Positions 13,297 to 19,934 of a stretch of 42,153 nucleotides of DNA are shown piece after piece. The translations under genes were made by a program, and so were the position numbers. Below the pieces are notes generated by a model. It was not told the DNA's origin and did not search any database. It worked only from the letters and a program-made list of their open reading frames with translations. Source of the stretch: a virus; the IMG/VR virus record IMGVR_UViG_3300041409_000136, positions 1 through 42,153 of that record. One strand, 5' to 3'. Numbering within the stretch: the stretch's first letter is position 1; every line of letters starts with the position of its first letter.

Positions 13297-13446
13297 ATGC
13301 TTGAATTTATATTCATGCTTCTAGCCGTGATCTGTCTCGGCTTAGCGGCATTCGGAGTAAATTTCACTTCCCGATTCAGCATCGGGTGGCTAGGGCTATT
13401 CTTCTGGGCGTTAACTGTTCTCATCGCCGCATGGCCTAACCTCTAA
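13297..13446 (+). CDS. Small membrane protein (49 aa)
   Basis: The ATG follows AAAAGGGGTGGAG at ideal spacing, the best evidence for this short gene. Two hydrophobic segments (FIFMLLAVICLGLAAFGV and GWLGLFFWALTVLIAAW) flank the polar turn NFTSRFSI. This type of two-helix protein is common in phages of Streptomyces. Function unknown. The 121 bases before it contain no gene I can support and may hold a promoter. Confidence 0.7.
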   Translation: MLEFIFMLLAVICLGLAAFGVNFTSRFSIGWLGLFFWALTVLIAAWPNL

Positions 13447-13468
13447 CAGATGCCGGAGGTATCGACAT

Positions 13469-13699
13469 ATGATCTGTAAGTACTGCCGTGCCAGCGCGGA
13501 TTTACGACGTTTCATTTCCGATTCTAGAATCACGTATGAAGCGCGCCAAATGGCGAAATCGCTAACATCCCATTTTGATAATGCCTGCCCGCGTGGTACG
13601 TGGTGTGATAACCAGCAGAGAACACAAGAGGTAGCGTCGTCTCATCTTCTCAAAGATCTTGAATATAAGGTAGCTGATGAATCTGATTCCGGTAATTGA
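13469..13699 (+). CDS. Small zinc-binding protein (76 aa)
   Basis: GGAGG precedes the ATG. CKYC occurs at residues 3-6, a second Cys-containing segment (HFDNACPRGTWC) about 35 residues later. The fold is thus likely a single zinc site with a helical middle (YEARQMAKSLTSH). Family unknown. Its end overlaps the next gene by 23 bases. Confidence 0.65.
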   Translation: MICKYCRASADLRRFISDSRITYEARQMAKSLTSHFDNACPRGTWCDNQQRTQEVASSHLLKDLEYKVADESDSGN

Positions 13700-14045
13700 T
13701 CTGTTTGGAGCCAAGGATGATGAATCCATATTCTTCCAATTGGGCAGACTGCAGGATCATTCATTTGAGATGATGGTGTGGGCATCATACGAATATGAGG
13801 CATCTTCAAGAGCTGTAGCCGATTGGGCGCGCCATACCAAGACGCCCCTGCTATTGACTGACATCAGTATGCATCACGGTGGGCTCGACCTTGAAATCTT
13901 CTACGATGTTCATCTGTTGATCCTTGTTCCGCTACGTGAGGATTCGACGTATCAGAAGCGTGTCAAGGACCTTACGGAATACTGGAAAGAGGTTACATTT
14001 AGTTATAGCAAGGATCTTGCATACGATGTGATACATGTTTCCTGA
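13677..14045 (+). CDS. Hypothetical protein preceding DNA polymerase (122 aa)
   Basis: A mixed alpha/beta protein (FFQLGRLQDHSFEMMVWASY; LEIFYDVHLLILVPL) with no motif I can name. It overlaps the upstream zinc-protein gene by 23 bases and the polymerase gene by 11, so it is translated as part of the polymerase cluster. A polymerase accessory role is possible, but only position supports it. Confidence 0.6.
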   Translation: MNLIPVIDLFGAKDDESIFFQLGRLQDHSFEMMVWASYEYEASSRAVADWARHTKTPLLLTDISMHHGGLDLEIFYDVHLLILVPLREDSTYQKRVKDLTEYWKEVTFSYSKDLAYDVIHVS

Positions 14046-15735
14046 GAATGCAATGCATTCTCCGGTTCTTGTGATAGATACAGAATCCAACGGCTACGAT
14101 TTCAGACATGATTCCCGTGCGCGATTGATGGGGATCGCCATTGCGTACAAGATTCACGGAGATATCCAAGCTGAGTATTGGGCAATCGATGAGCTGACAG
14201 AGGAATGGCGAAACGTCATCCTCACCCATCCGAGATTGGTCTTTCATAACGCCAAGTACGATTTGGTGGCGCTAGCATGCGCGGGCATCGATGTCATGAG
14301 CCGACCATTTTACGACACAATGCTGATGGGACATTGGGTCGACGAGAACATGCCATCAAAATCGCTCGATTGGATGTCCAAGCGCTACGGGGGAAAGCCA
14401 AAGCTCAAAAGCAAGGAAATGGCAGGCATCATAAAGAAAGAGGGATGGGGAGCGATCCCCCTCCCGATGATGCGGGAGTACTCCGCTAATGACGCCTTCA
14501 TCACGTATGAGCTATGGGAGAAGCTGTATCCCATATTCTGCCGTGAGGGGTACGACGGGCGACTGTGGGACTATGAGCAGAGATTTGTACGGCTCATCAT
14601 CAAAATGGAAAGCTATGGCGTACGCATTGATGAGAAGATTTGCACCTCTGAAATTGTAGAGGGCACAAACCGCATGAATGAAATCACGCGGGAACTGAAC
14701 GTCAACGTTGGGAGTCGGGAGCATCTCGAAATCCTGTTGTTGGACATCCTGAAACTCAAGCCGTACAAGCTCAGCACCAAGACTGGCAAGCCATCATTTG
14801 ATAAAGAAAGCATGGATCACTATGAGTCAGAACTTGAGTCTAGAGATGACCCTACGGCTAGACGTGTACTTGAATACCGAGGATGGCAAAAGGCAGTCTC
14901 TTCTTACTTCCAGTCCTACCTATCGCTACGATCCAAATCTGGGGACGTTCACCCTTCTTTCAAATTACATGGAACGCGGACCGGAAGACTTAGTTGCGAA
15001 AAGCCAAATCTACAGCAAATGCCTAGAAAGAGCGCTCGACGTTGGTCTGCAAATGCTAAGAGAGTCATTGTCCCAAGGAATGGATGGCGTCTCTATGAGG
15101 CTGACTATGCAAATCTTGAATTCCGACTAGGCGCCATTTATAGCAGCGAGCCAAATATGGTCCGTCCCTTGCAACAGGGAGCGAAACCGTTCGATGCCAT
15201 GGCTGAACTATTGCATGGTCCGCACTGGACGCCTGAGCAACGGCAAGACTGCAAGACCGAAACCTACATGACGTCGTACGGTGCGGGTCCCGACAAGATT
15301 GCAACGGTACTCAGAATCCTTCCAGAGGAGGCTAGGAGGCGCCGTACTCGATTCTGGGCAGCGTACCCCGGACTCCAGAGGATTACCCACAAAGCTCAGG
15401 CCAACGCGACTGAGCGCGGCTACGCGCCTCTGTGGACCGGCCGTAGGCGACACCTCCCATGGAAGCGTGAGACGCACAAGGCTTTCAATTCGATCATTCA
15501 AGGTGGGGCTGCGGAACTAGTTAAGCGGATCATGTTAAGGCTCGACATGGTCTTGGATTGGTCCGAATGCCGGATGTTGCTTCAAGTCCATGACTCTGTC
15601 GTTTTCGAGATCCGCATGGGTCGCGAGGACTATTGGCTTCCCATCATTAGAGCTGTCATGGAAGATGTGGGGTCGCTACATGACAGCTTCAAATTGGTTC
15701 CCTTCCCCGTCGACATTAAGGCATGGGGGCAATGA
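14035..15735 (+). CDS. Family A DNA polymerase (PolA-type) with 3'-5' exonuclease domain
   Basis: A 566-residue replicative polymerase. The N-terminal proofreading domain has DTE (D15, E17), FHNAKYD (N72, D76) and Y149-x3-D153. The C-terminal polymerase domain has motif A as DYANLEFR (D357, steric gate E362), motif B as R403-x3-K407-x3-Y411-x3-Y415-G and motif C as VHD (H519, D520). There is no 5'-3' exonuclease domain, as usual for phage enzymes. Position 411 corresponds to E. coli Pol I F762 and is Tyr, as in T7 polymerase, a residue known to reduce discrimination against dideoxynucleotides. The start at 14035 overlaps the previous gene. M7 (14053) is an alternative. Confidence 0.95.
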   Translation: MFPENAMHSPVLVIDTESNGYDFRHDSRARLMGIAIAYKIHGDIQAEYWAIDELTEEWRNVILTHPRLVFHNAKYDLVALACAGIDVMSRPFYDTMLMGHWVDENMPSKSLDWMSKRYGGKPKLKSKEMAGIIKKEGWGAIPLPMMREYSANDAFITYELWEKLYPIFCREGYDGRLWDYEQRFVRLIIKMESYGVRIDEKICTSEIVEGTNRMNEITRELNVNVGSREHLEILLLDILKLKPYKLSTKTGKPSFDKESMDHYESELESRDDPTARRVLEYRGWQKAVSSYFQSYLSLRSKSGDVHPSFKLHGTRTGRLSCEKPNLQQMPRKSARRWSANAKRVIVPRNGWRLYEADYANLEFRLGAIYSSEPNMVRPLQQGAKPFDAMAELLHGPHWTPEQRQDCKTETYMTSYGAGPDKIATVLRILPEEARRRRTRFWAAYPGLQRITHKAQANATERGYAPLWTGRRRHLPWKRETHKAFNSIIQGGAAELVKRIMLRLDMVLDWSECRMLLQVHDSVVFEIRMGREDYWLPIIRAVMEDVGSLHDSFKLVPFPVDIKAWGQ

Positions 15736-15736
15736 C

Positions 15737-15994
15737 ATGGGTACTCGGCATTTCTGTGATGTGTGCGACAAACTAATTCCACATGCGCATTCTTATTACA
15801 CTTTCGACACGCATGAGACTACGCTCAGAACCATTCAAAACGAAGGATCTTTCTATACCGGCGGGATACTAGGCGAAAAGAGAATGTACCTTAACATCCG
15901 CCAAGAATTGACAATGGTGTGCAGTAGATGCATTAAGCGTGCAGTCACTGCGCTATTCAATCTTTCGAGAGATGAGAATGATCCGACTGAATAA
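15737..15994 (+). CDS. Small zinc-finger protein (85 aa)
   Basis: It starts 1 nt after the polymerase stop (an earlier ATG at 15590 would lie inside the polymerase). The protein opens HFCDVCDKLIPHAH and later has VCSRCIKRAV, two CxxC pairs about 65 residues apart, as in zinc ribbons. The middle is polar with strands. Proximity suggests a polymerase-associated factor, but nothing in the sequence proves it. Overlaps the next gene by about 17 bases. Confidence 0.65.
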   Translation: MGTRHFCDVCDKLIPHAHSYYTFDTHETTLRTIQNEGSFYTGGILGEKRMYLNIRQELTMVCSRCIKRAVTALFNLSRDENDPTE

Positions 15995-16160
15995 ATGGAA
16001 GCGATGGTTCCGCCGCGCACCACCCCAACCCCGATGCGCTTGGTGTAATAATCGACAGATCAGCAAGTTACAACCATTGATGCTTGACCCTCGCAACACG
16101 ATCTACATATGTACGGATGCACGTGAATGCAATGAACGGAATTGGAGGAAGTTGAGATGA
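15978..16160 (+). CDS. Small basic zinc-binding protein (60 aa)
   Basis: Probable start at ATG 15978 (15972 also in frame). It begins with a very basic, Trp-rich stretch (RLNKWKRWFRRAPPQPR), then CAWC, and about 25 residues later a C-x6-C pair (ICTDARECNERNW). The basic arm plus zinc site suggests nucleic-acid binding. The stop overlaps the next ATG (ATGA). Confidence 0.6.
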   Translation: MIRLNKWKRWFRRAPPQPRCAWCNNRQISKLQPLMLDPRNTIYICTDARECNERNWRKLR

Positions 16161-16255
16161 GCAAGCAGAAGCAAGAGCAGAAGCGGAAGCCAACCAAAAG
16201 GCAATTACCTCCTATCGACAAGCGCTCACCTAGCGGCAAGCCCCATGTTAATTGA
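16157..16255 (+). CDS. Tiny basic peptide (32 aa)
   Basis: A 32-residue frame in an ATGA overlap with the previous gene. It is Lys/Gln/Arg-rich (SKQKQEQKRKPTKRQ) and then Pro/Ser-rich. Its end overlaps the resolvase start by 11 bases. It could be a real peptide or a coupling device that carries ribosomes to the resolvase. Function unknown. Confidence 0.45.
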   Translation: MSKQKQEQKRKPTKRQLPPIDKRSPSGKPHVN

Positions 16256-16718
16256 TGATCTGCCATTTCATCGGGTAGCGTACCTCGCCATTGATCCGGG
16301 GCTGACCACAGGTTGGGCAGCATTCGATGTCAGCGGAGAACTAATCGGCATGGGACAAGTGCATGGCATAGATCAATTCGACGACAAGCTAGGTAACTTC
16401 TCCCGCCTACTTGCCATCATCTGTGAAGACTTCTTGCTCAATCCAAATGTCCCCCAGGGTGGTTCACGCGGACCTGCACAACAGGTGATTGCCCTCGTGC
16501 GTCGATACAGTCGATACGCGAAAGTGAAGCTCGTGATGCAAGCCTCACGCATTCTCAAAGTTGGCTACGCATGGGCATGCATCAGACAACTTCCCAAATC
16601 GCGCCATGCCGAGAGTCACCAATTCGATGCCGTAGCGCATGGGGTGTACTACCTACAAAGGAATGGCATTCGGAGGAGTAGCCTAGATGATCCTAATATG
16701 GGGAACAGTGAACAGTAG
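16245..16718 (+). CDS. RuvC-like Holliday junction resolvase
   Basis: A 157-residue RNase H-fold resolvase. The first strand YLAIDPGLTTGWAAFD carries the catalytic Asp (D17). The acidic CEDF at 60-63 and the C-terminal helix HAESHQFDAVAHGVYYL (D128, with H121, E123, H125 and H132 nearby) complete the set of metal-binding residues. Such small phage RuvC-like enzymes cut branched DNA before packaging. The gene closes the replication/recombination module behind polymerase, exonuclease and helicase. No strong ribosome site is seen, and the overlap with the basic peptide suggests coupling. Confidence 0.85.
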   Translation: MLIDDLPFHRVAYLAIDPGLTTGWAAFDVSGELIGMGQVHGIDQFDDKLGNFSRLLAIICEDFLLNPNVPQGGSRGPAQQVIALVRRYSRYAKVKLVMQASRILKVGYAWACIRQLPKSRHAESHQFDAVAHGVYYLQRNGIRRSSLDDPNMGNSEQ

Positions 16719-16719
16719 C

Positions 16720-16809
16720 ATGTGGGTAAAGGCGGGAGTATTTTCTGATAATGAGAGCTGGGTTTGGGTCGTCACCTGCACAAATCTAGATTGGTACTAC
16801 GGGATATGA
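16720..16809 (+). CDS. Tiny hypothetical peptide (29 aa)
   Basis: A 29-residue Trp-rich frame (MWVKAGVFSDNESWVWVV) whose TGA overlaps the ATG of the next gene (ATGA at 16806). This overlap, the same coupling device used elsewhere in the operon, supports both this frame and the downstream start. Function unknown. Confidence 0.45.
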   Translation: MWVKAGVFSDNESWVWVVTCTNLDWYYGI

Positions 16810-17195
16810 GTCCAGAAGTCAAAACCAAATGGCTCACGGCACTCCGTTCGGGAGAATACGAGCAAGGGTATGGGAATCTTCGAAGGGATCACAACAATCA
16901 CAAGCGCTTCTGTCCGCTAGGTGTTCTTTGCGACCTTGCCGTAAAAGAAGGCATAACTACTGAATCATCAGTGAATGAGAAAACACGCAATGGTGACTAC
17001 ATCATCACACTGTACGACTACGACAATATAGAGTCGGTGTTACCACGAAGCGTAAGGCAATGGGCAGCACTCGATTTTGCAGACCCAATATTAAAGCAAC
17101 CCCTTCTTCATCGTACGGGAACCATTACCCTACTCAATGATTACTACCATTGCAACTTCTCAGAAATAGCTGACATGATAGAGGAGCAACTCTAA
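16806..17195 (+). CDS. Conserved actinophage protein, paralogue of the gene at 9324
   Basis: A 129-residue member of the same family as the protein at 9324-9680. It contains SPEVKTKWLTALRSGEYEQG, RFCPLGVLCDLAVKEG, then LPRSVRQWAALD and a final TITLLNDYYHCNFSEIADMI. The ATG at 16806 is chosen because it aligns with the paralogue's start and overlaps the preceding stop. An upstream TTG (16764) would add unrelated residues. The two copies are diverged, so this is an old duplication or a double acquisition. Function unknown. Confidence 0.75.
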   Translation: MSPEVKTKWLTALRSGEYEQGYGNLRRDHNNHKRFCPLGVLCDLAVKEGITTESSVNEKTRNGDYIITLYDYDNIESVLPRSVRQWAALDFADPILKQPLLHRTGTITLLNDYYHCNFSEIADMIEEQL

Positions 17196-17443
17196 TGGCA
17201 TGCAATCCCCATTACTGGATTCCCATGAGCGCGAAACCTGGTTACCTGAAATGCACACAATGCCCAGCACGCAAGAAGGCGCCACAAGGACAGCGAAACA
17301 ATGTCGTCCTCCACACGCGAGGGTCAATAGGCAATAGAGGCGACAGAGCATTAGGACAGGGCAAAGAGTCCCTAGGATGCTGCACTGTCCTCGTAAGCGT
17401 TCTCCTGATAGCCGCTAGCCTCCTGTGTTGGTCGCTGGCCTGA
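17195..17443 (+). CDS. Small protein with zinc motif and C-terminal membrane segment
   Basis: It starts at an overlapping TAATG with the previous gene. CNPHYWIPM and CTQCPARKKAP suggest a zinc knuckle in the first 30 residues. Residues about 60-82 (CCTVLVSVLLIAASLLCWSL) form a C-terminal transmembrane anchor. It is the last gene of the long early operon. A bidirectional terminator follows 7 nt after the stop. Function unknown. Confidence 0.6.
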   Translation: MACNPHYWIPMSAKPGYLKCTQCPARKKAPQGQRNNVVLHTRGSIGNRGDRALGQGKESLGCCTVLVSVLLIAASLLCWSLA

Positions 17444-17450
17444 GAACAGA

Positions 17451-17484
17451 AAAGCCCCGTACCTAGATCCTGGTACGGGGCTTT
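17451..17484. terminator. Bidirectional intrinsic terminator
   Basis: AAAGCCCCGTACC (17451-17463) pairs with GGTACGGGGCTTT (17472-17484) around an 8-nt loop. The A-rich/T-rich flanks serve both directions. It separates the rightward early operon from the leftward two-gene DUF397 island. Confidence 0.8.
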
Positions 17485-17497
17485 CTGACGTCCTAGC

Positions 17498-17686
17498 TCA
17501 GCTCAGGTCACCAGACCTGATCCTACCGAATAGCTCGGTCATGGCCTTACGGCTGAATGAGAGGGGAGGCTGATTCTTGTTCTTGCTGTCTCGCACTAGT
17601 ACGACTGCGTCGTCAGCTTTCAGCTCGACACAATTGCTGTTGCCGGTACTAGTCGAGCCCTTGCGCCAACCATCCTTGTCGTGCAT
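17498..17686 (-). CDS. DUF397 domain protein
   Basis: A 62-residue protein matching the actinobacterial DUF397 family over its whole length. It has GWRKGSTSTGNSNCVELKA, then the strand VVLVRDSKN, then LSFSRKAMTELFGRIRSGDL (the family's W-x-K-S-S...NCVEV...V.VRDSK...L.F...W..F...G). DUF397 proteins are normally encoded beside XRE-type regulators in Streptomyces and relatives and are thought to modulate them. Here there is no XRE neighbour. The gene is transcribed opposite to the early operon and toward the shared terminator, as lysogeny-expressed cargo often is. It points strongly to an actinobacterial host and to transfer from a host genome. Confidence 0.88.
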   Translation of the reverse strand: MHDKDGWRKGSTSTGNSNCVELKADDAVVLVRDSKNKNQPPLSFSRKAMTELFGRIRSGDLS

Positions 17687-17715
17687 TCCGTACCCCGATC
17701 GTTGATCGCTGCATT

Positions 17716-17931
17716 TTACTTGTAATACCTAGCGGGTAGCTCTTCAGAAGCGCGCCTGATATCACGGGCAATATCTTTTGCCCATGCCATGGTGTAAGCA
17801 CGCTTCCTTTCGTCTGTGGTCTCGATTGGCTCGATTTCGTCTGCGTTCTGCGATGCCTCCCATATTCCCCATAAGCCATCAGGGAGCTGACTGATCTTGT
17901 AAAAGCCAATTCGCTCGACATGATCCGCCAT
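17716..17931 (-). CDS. Hypothetical protein upstream of DUF397 (71 aa)
   Basis: The ATG follows GGGAG with good spacing. The protein reads RIGFYKISQLPDGLWGIWEA, then acidic residues and a helix (RAYTMAWAKDIARDIRRASE). The N-terminal part looks like a small beta unit. I recognise no family and no HTH, so it is not an obvious XRE partner for DUF397. It shares a leftward transcript with DUF397 (29-nt gap) and diverges from the integrase, so the promoters of both lie in 17932-18058. Confidence 0.7.
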   Translation of the reverse strand: MADHVERIGFYKISQLPDGLWGIWEASQNADEIEPIETTDERKRAYTMAWAKDIARDIRRASEELPARYYK

Positions 17932-18058
17932 GGGTAGCGCTCCCTCGCACTGGACGTGGCCTGAGCTTCCATTCTACGAACCACGCAAATGGTACGACTC
18001 ATTTGTTATCGGATCGTGATGTTTAAACCGGACAAACAGGGATAAGGGTACACTTACT
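17932..18058. promoter_or_regulatory. Divergent promoter region between DUF397 island and integrase
   Basis: This intergenic stretch separates the leftward two-gene unit from the rightward integrase, so it must hold at least one promoter each way if both units are transcribed. I cannot pick convincing -35/-10 hexamers by eye. GTTTAAAC (18020-18027) is a palindrome and a possible operator half-site. Confidence 0.35.
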
Positions 18059-19222
18059 ATGCCTATCAACGATTCTTGGCACAAAAGCGACACACGTCCC
18101 ACAGACCACAGGTGTACCACCCACAACAAGGTTCCCACCAAGACACACGGCAAAGGCAAAAGGTGGGAAGTCAGGGAAGGAAGTATCAGGGAATTCTATG
18201 ACAAGCTCTCAGAGGCACGAGCGCGGCTAAAGAAAATACGAGGCGAAAGCGACGCGACGCCTACACTAGCCAGCGACATCACATTAAATGAATTCGCCTC
18301 ACAATGGTACGCGCATTACCGTGTCAACTTCTCATCGCGGGAGAGACTAGAAATAGATCTACGCTTGCATATCATTCCACTATTAGGAGATTACACGCTA
18401 CGGGAATTGGAAGCTAAACCGGCCATACTAGAACTGTGGCTAACCACAATAGAGCAATGCTCAGCTCCGGAAACAGCCCGAAACAGATACATACTTCTCA
18501 AGCAGATATTTCAATCCGCACGCTCCCACAAGCTCATCGCCCACAATCCATTAGACAATATCAAAGCTCCAAAGGTGCCACACAAGTTAATCATCCCCAA
18601 AACGGAAGAACAAGTTCGTAACCTCATCGCTGCACTTCCCGAAAGGTATCGCCTTATGGCGAATCTCGGAGCGGAAGCGGGAATGAGGCAAGGAGAGATA
18701 TTCGGAATCTGTGGGGAGGATATTACCCCCACACATGTCAACGTGGTTCGTCTCGTGAAACCATCACGTACACACGGCGGAAACGTATTCGCGCTACCAA
18801 AGGGAGACAAGACGCGACAGGTTCCAATAAATGAATCTCTCTATGCGAAATTCCAGCAGCACCAAAAGATGTTCGACGCGACCCCTATTACGCTGCCATG
18901 GGGAAACCCCAATGGTAAGCCAACCACCCATGACCTTCTGTTCGTCAGTCCCACAGGCTTATCGTGGAGAAGTGCAAACTTCAACGACAGAATATGGAAA
19001 CCAGCATTACGGGAGGTTAATATCAAGCCAGACAGAGACAGTGGTATGCATGCGTTACGTCACTTCTTTGCATGTGTCGCACTCTTCTACGGAGTCGATA
19101 TCAAAACACTCTCAGTGTTCCTAGGCCACAGCAGTCCGATAGTTACACTCAAATACTATGCCCACCTAATGCCAGGAGGGTCCGACGCGATGAGAGCAGC
19201 AATAGGCCATGTCTTCAAATGA
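18059..19222 (+). CDS. int: Tyrosine-family integrase
   Basis: A 387-residue phage integrase that recombines attP with a chromosomal attB. It has an N-terminal DNA-binding arm (Lys/Arg/His-rich, residues 1-65), a SAM-like core-binding domain (about 72-160) and a catalytic domain. Catalytic residues: R210 (GMRQGEI), a Lys in PKGDKTRQ (248-253), H331-x2-R334 (HALRH), H357 (LGHSSP) and nucleophile Y367 (LKYYAHL). The length is typical of actinophage integrases. At least seven codons are TTA (for example in ITLNEF, PLLGD, NPLDN, PALRE, GLSW, HALRH), notable for a Streptomyces-type host. It ends by overlapping a small zinc-knuckle gene. Confidence 0.95.
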   Translation: MPINDSWHKSDTRPTDHRCTTHNKVPTKTHGKGKRWEVREGSIREFYDKLSEARARLKKIRGESDATPTLASDITLNEFASQWYAHYRVNFSSRERLEIDLRLHIIPLLGDYTLRELEAKPAILELWLTTIEQCSAPETARNRYILLKQIFQSARSHKLIAHNPLDNIKAPKVPHKLIIPKTEEQVRNLIAALPERYRLMANLGAEAGMRQGEIFGICGEDITPTHVNVVRLVKPSRTHGGNVFALPKGDKTRQVPINESLYAKFQQHQKMFDATPITLPWGNPNGKPTTHDLLFVSPTGLSWRSANFNDRIWKPALREVNIKPDRDSGMHALRHFFACVALFYGVDIKTLSVFLGHSSPIVTLKYYAHLMPGGSDAMRAAIGHVFK

Positions 19223-19343
19223 CACATGTAGGCATCTCAACACTACAATCACCAAAAAGAAACGGCGCCTTATCGAAACGTGTGATGACTGTGGTCGGAT
19301 ATTATCCCGCGCGCGTGAAGTAGACGACACCCCCCCTCTGTAA
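19209..19343 (+). CDS. Small zinc-knuckle protein after integrase (44 aa)
   Basis: The frame opens at ATG 19209 inside the end of the integrase and runs 44 residues to TAA 19343, just before a strong terminator. It has CRHLN near the start, a very basic centre (TITKKKRRLIE), CDDCGRIL, then an acidic end. C-x-H plus CxxC can bind one zinc. The coherent composition and the terminator 6 nt downstream make it a credible gene. Its position suggests a directionality factor or a small regulator linked to integrase, but that is inference. Confidence 0.65.
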   Translation: MSSNDTCRHLNTTITKKKRRLIETCDDCGRILSRAREVDDTPPL

Positions 19344-19349
19344 TACGCC

Positions 19350-19390
19350 AATAGCCCGTATGCCAGGACATTAGGCATACGGGCTATTTT
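19350..19390 (+). terminator. Intrinsic terminator after the integrase unit
   Basis: AATAGCCCGTATGCC (19350-19364) pairs perfectly over 15 bp with GGCATACGGGCTATT (19374-19388) around a 9-nt loop, followed by TTTTT. This is a strong rho-independent terminator for the plus strand and a usable one for the minus strand. Confidence 0.9.
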
Positions 19391-19749
19391 TGTGTCCCTA
19401 GGTCCTCAGAGTGACGGCCCTGAGATGCCCGCTGGGAGCTTTTGATCTTAGGTCCGGTGTGATGGGATCCCCCCTCTAAACGATCATCTTAGAATGGCTC
19501 ACAGCGCATTCATGCAGGTCAGAGCGTTACGACCCTGGGTCGACACGGTCGAGCTGGGTGTCGGCTCACTTGCCGGGTTTCTTGCCCCCACCTTTGGGTT
19601 TCTTGTGCTTGGGTGGTGGCGTCTTGCTACCCCGTTCCGCCACTATGAAACCTATTCACTTTCAGGTACGTTCCATAACCAAGACAGGCTGCCTATAGAC
19701 CGCTAGGGTCGGGTATGTCCATGATCCTGCACTTGGCGAGGGAGGTTTC
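19391..19749. other. Intergenic stretch downstream of integrase, possible attP region
   Basis: About 360 bases with no convincing gene apart from a tiny minus-strand Lys/Pro-rich frame (19566-19643). Part of it (about 19530-19640) looks more GC-rich than the phage around it, as expected if it carries the 3' end of a host gene used as attachment core. attP usually lies beside the integrase, and this is the larger of the two flanking gaps. No direct proof can be had without the host sequence. Confidence 0.3.
19566..19643 (-). CDS. Tiny Lys/Pro/Gly-rich frame (25 aa)
   Basis: A minus-strand frame from GTG 19643 to TGA 19566: ERGSKTPPPKHKKPKGGGKK then PGK. The composition is coherent and basic. 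It could be a real small protein, or the 3' end of a longer host gene captured at the attachment core. There is only AGG as a possible ribosome site. Listed with low confidence. Confidence 0.3.
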   Translation of the reverse strand: MAERGSKTPPPKHKKPKGGGKKPGK

Positions 19750-19827
19750 ATGAGAAGTCCCGATCACGACGACGATGCCGAGCTGGAAGAGTATGACCTC
19801 GGCGATGACCCGCATGTCTTCCGCTAG
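19750..19827 (+). CDS. Tiny acidic peptide (25 aa)
   Basis: The ATG follows GAGGGAGG with good spacing, and the frame is strongly acidic (DHDDDAELEEYDLGDD). It ends 26 nt before a terminator that could end its own transcript. The good ribosome site is the main support. Function unknown. Confidence 0.35.
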   Translation: MRSPDHDDDAELEEYDLGDDPHVFR

Positions 19828-19853
19828 GAAGTAGCGGCAACAAGGGCAAGACG

Positions 19854-19883
19854 AGCCCCTCGATCTTTTGATCGAGGGGCTTT
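19854..19883. terminator. Bidirectional terminator at the convergence point
   Basis: AGCCCCTCGATC (19854-19865) pairs with GATCGAGGGGCT (19870-19881) around TTTT, followed by TT. Further GGCAA/TTGCC pairing is possible outside. It lies between rightward genes and the end of the leftward late operon and would stop both. Confidence 0.8.
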
Positions 19884-19934
19884 GCCATGTAAGGGGAACG
19901 AATGGATTGGAACGTTACCGAATGCGAATCGGAT

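Noticed and set aside
17649-18002. 117-codon minus-strand frame overlapping the 71-aa gene
   Set aside because: The overlapping frame at 17716-17931 has a good ribosome site and a more protein-like sequence, and this one would overlap DUF397 as well.
19494-19706. 70-codon plus-strand frame after the integrase
   Set aside because: It is opposite a coherent Lys/Pro-rich reading, has no ribosome site and is probably a shadow of the attP-like segment.
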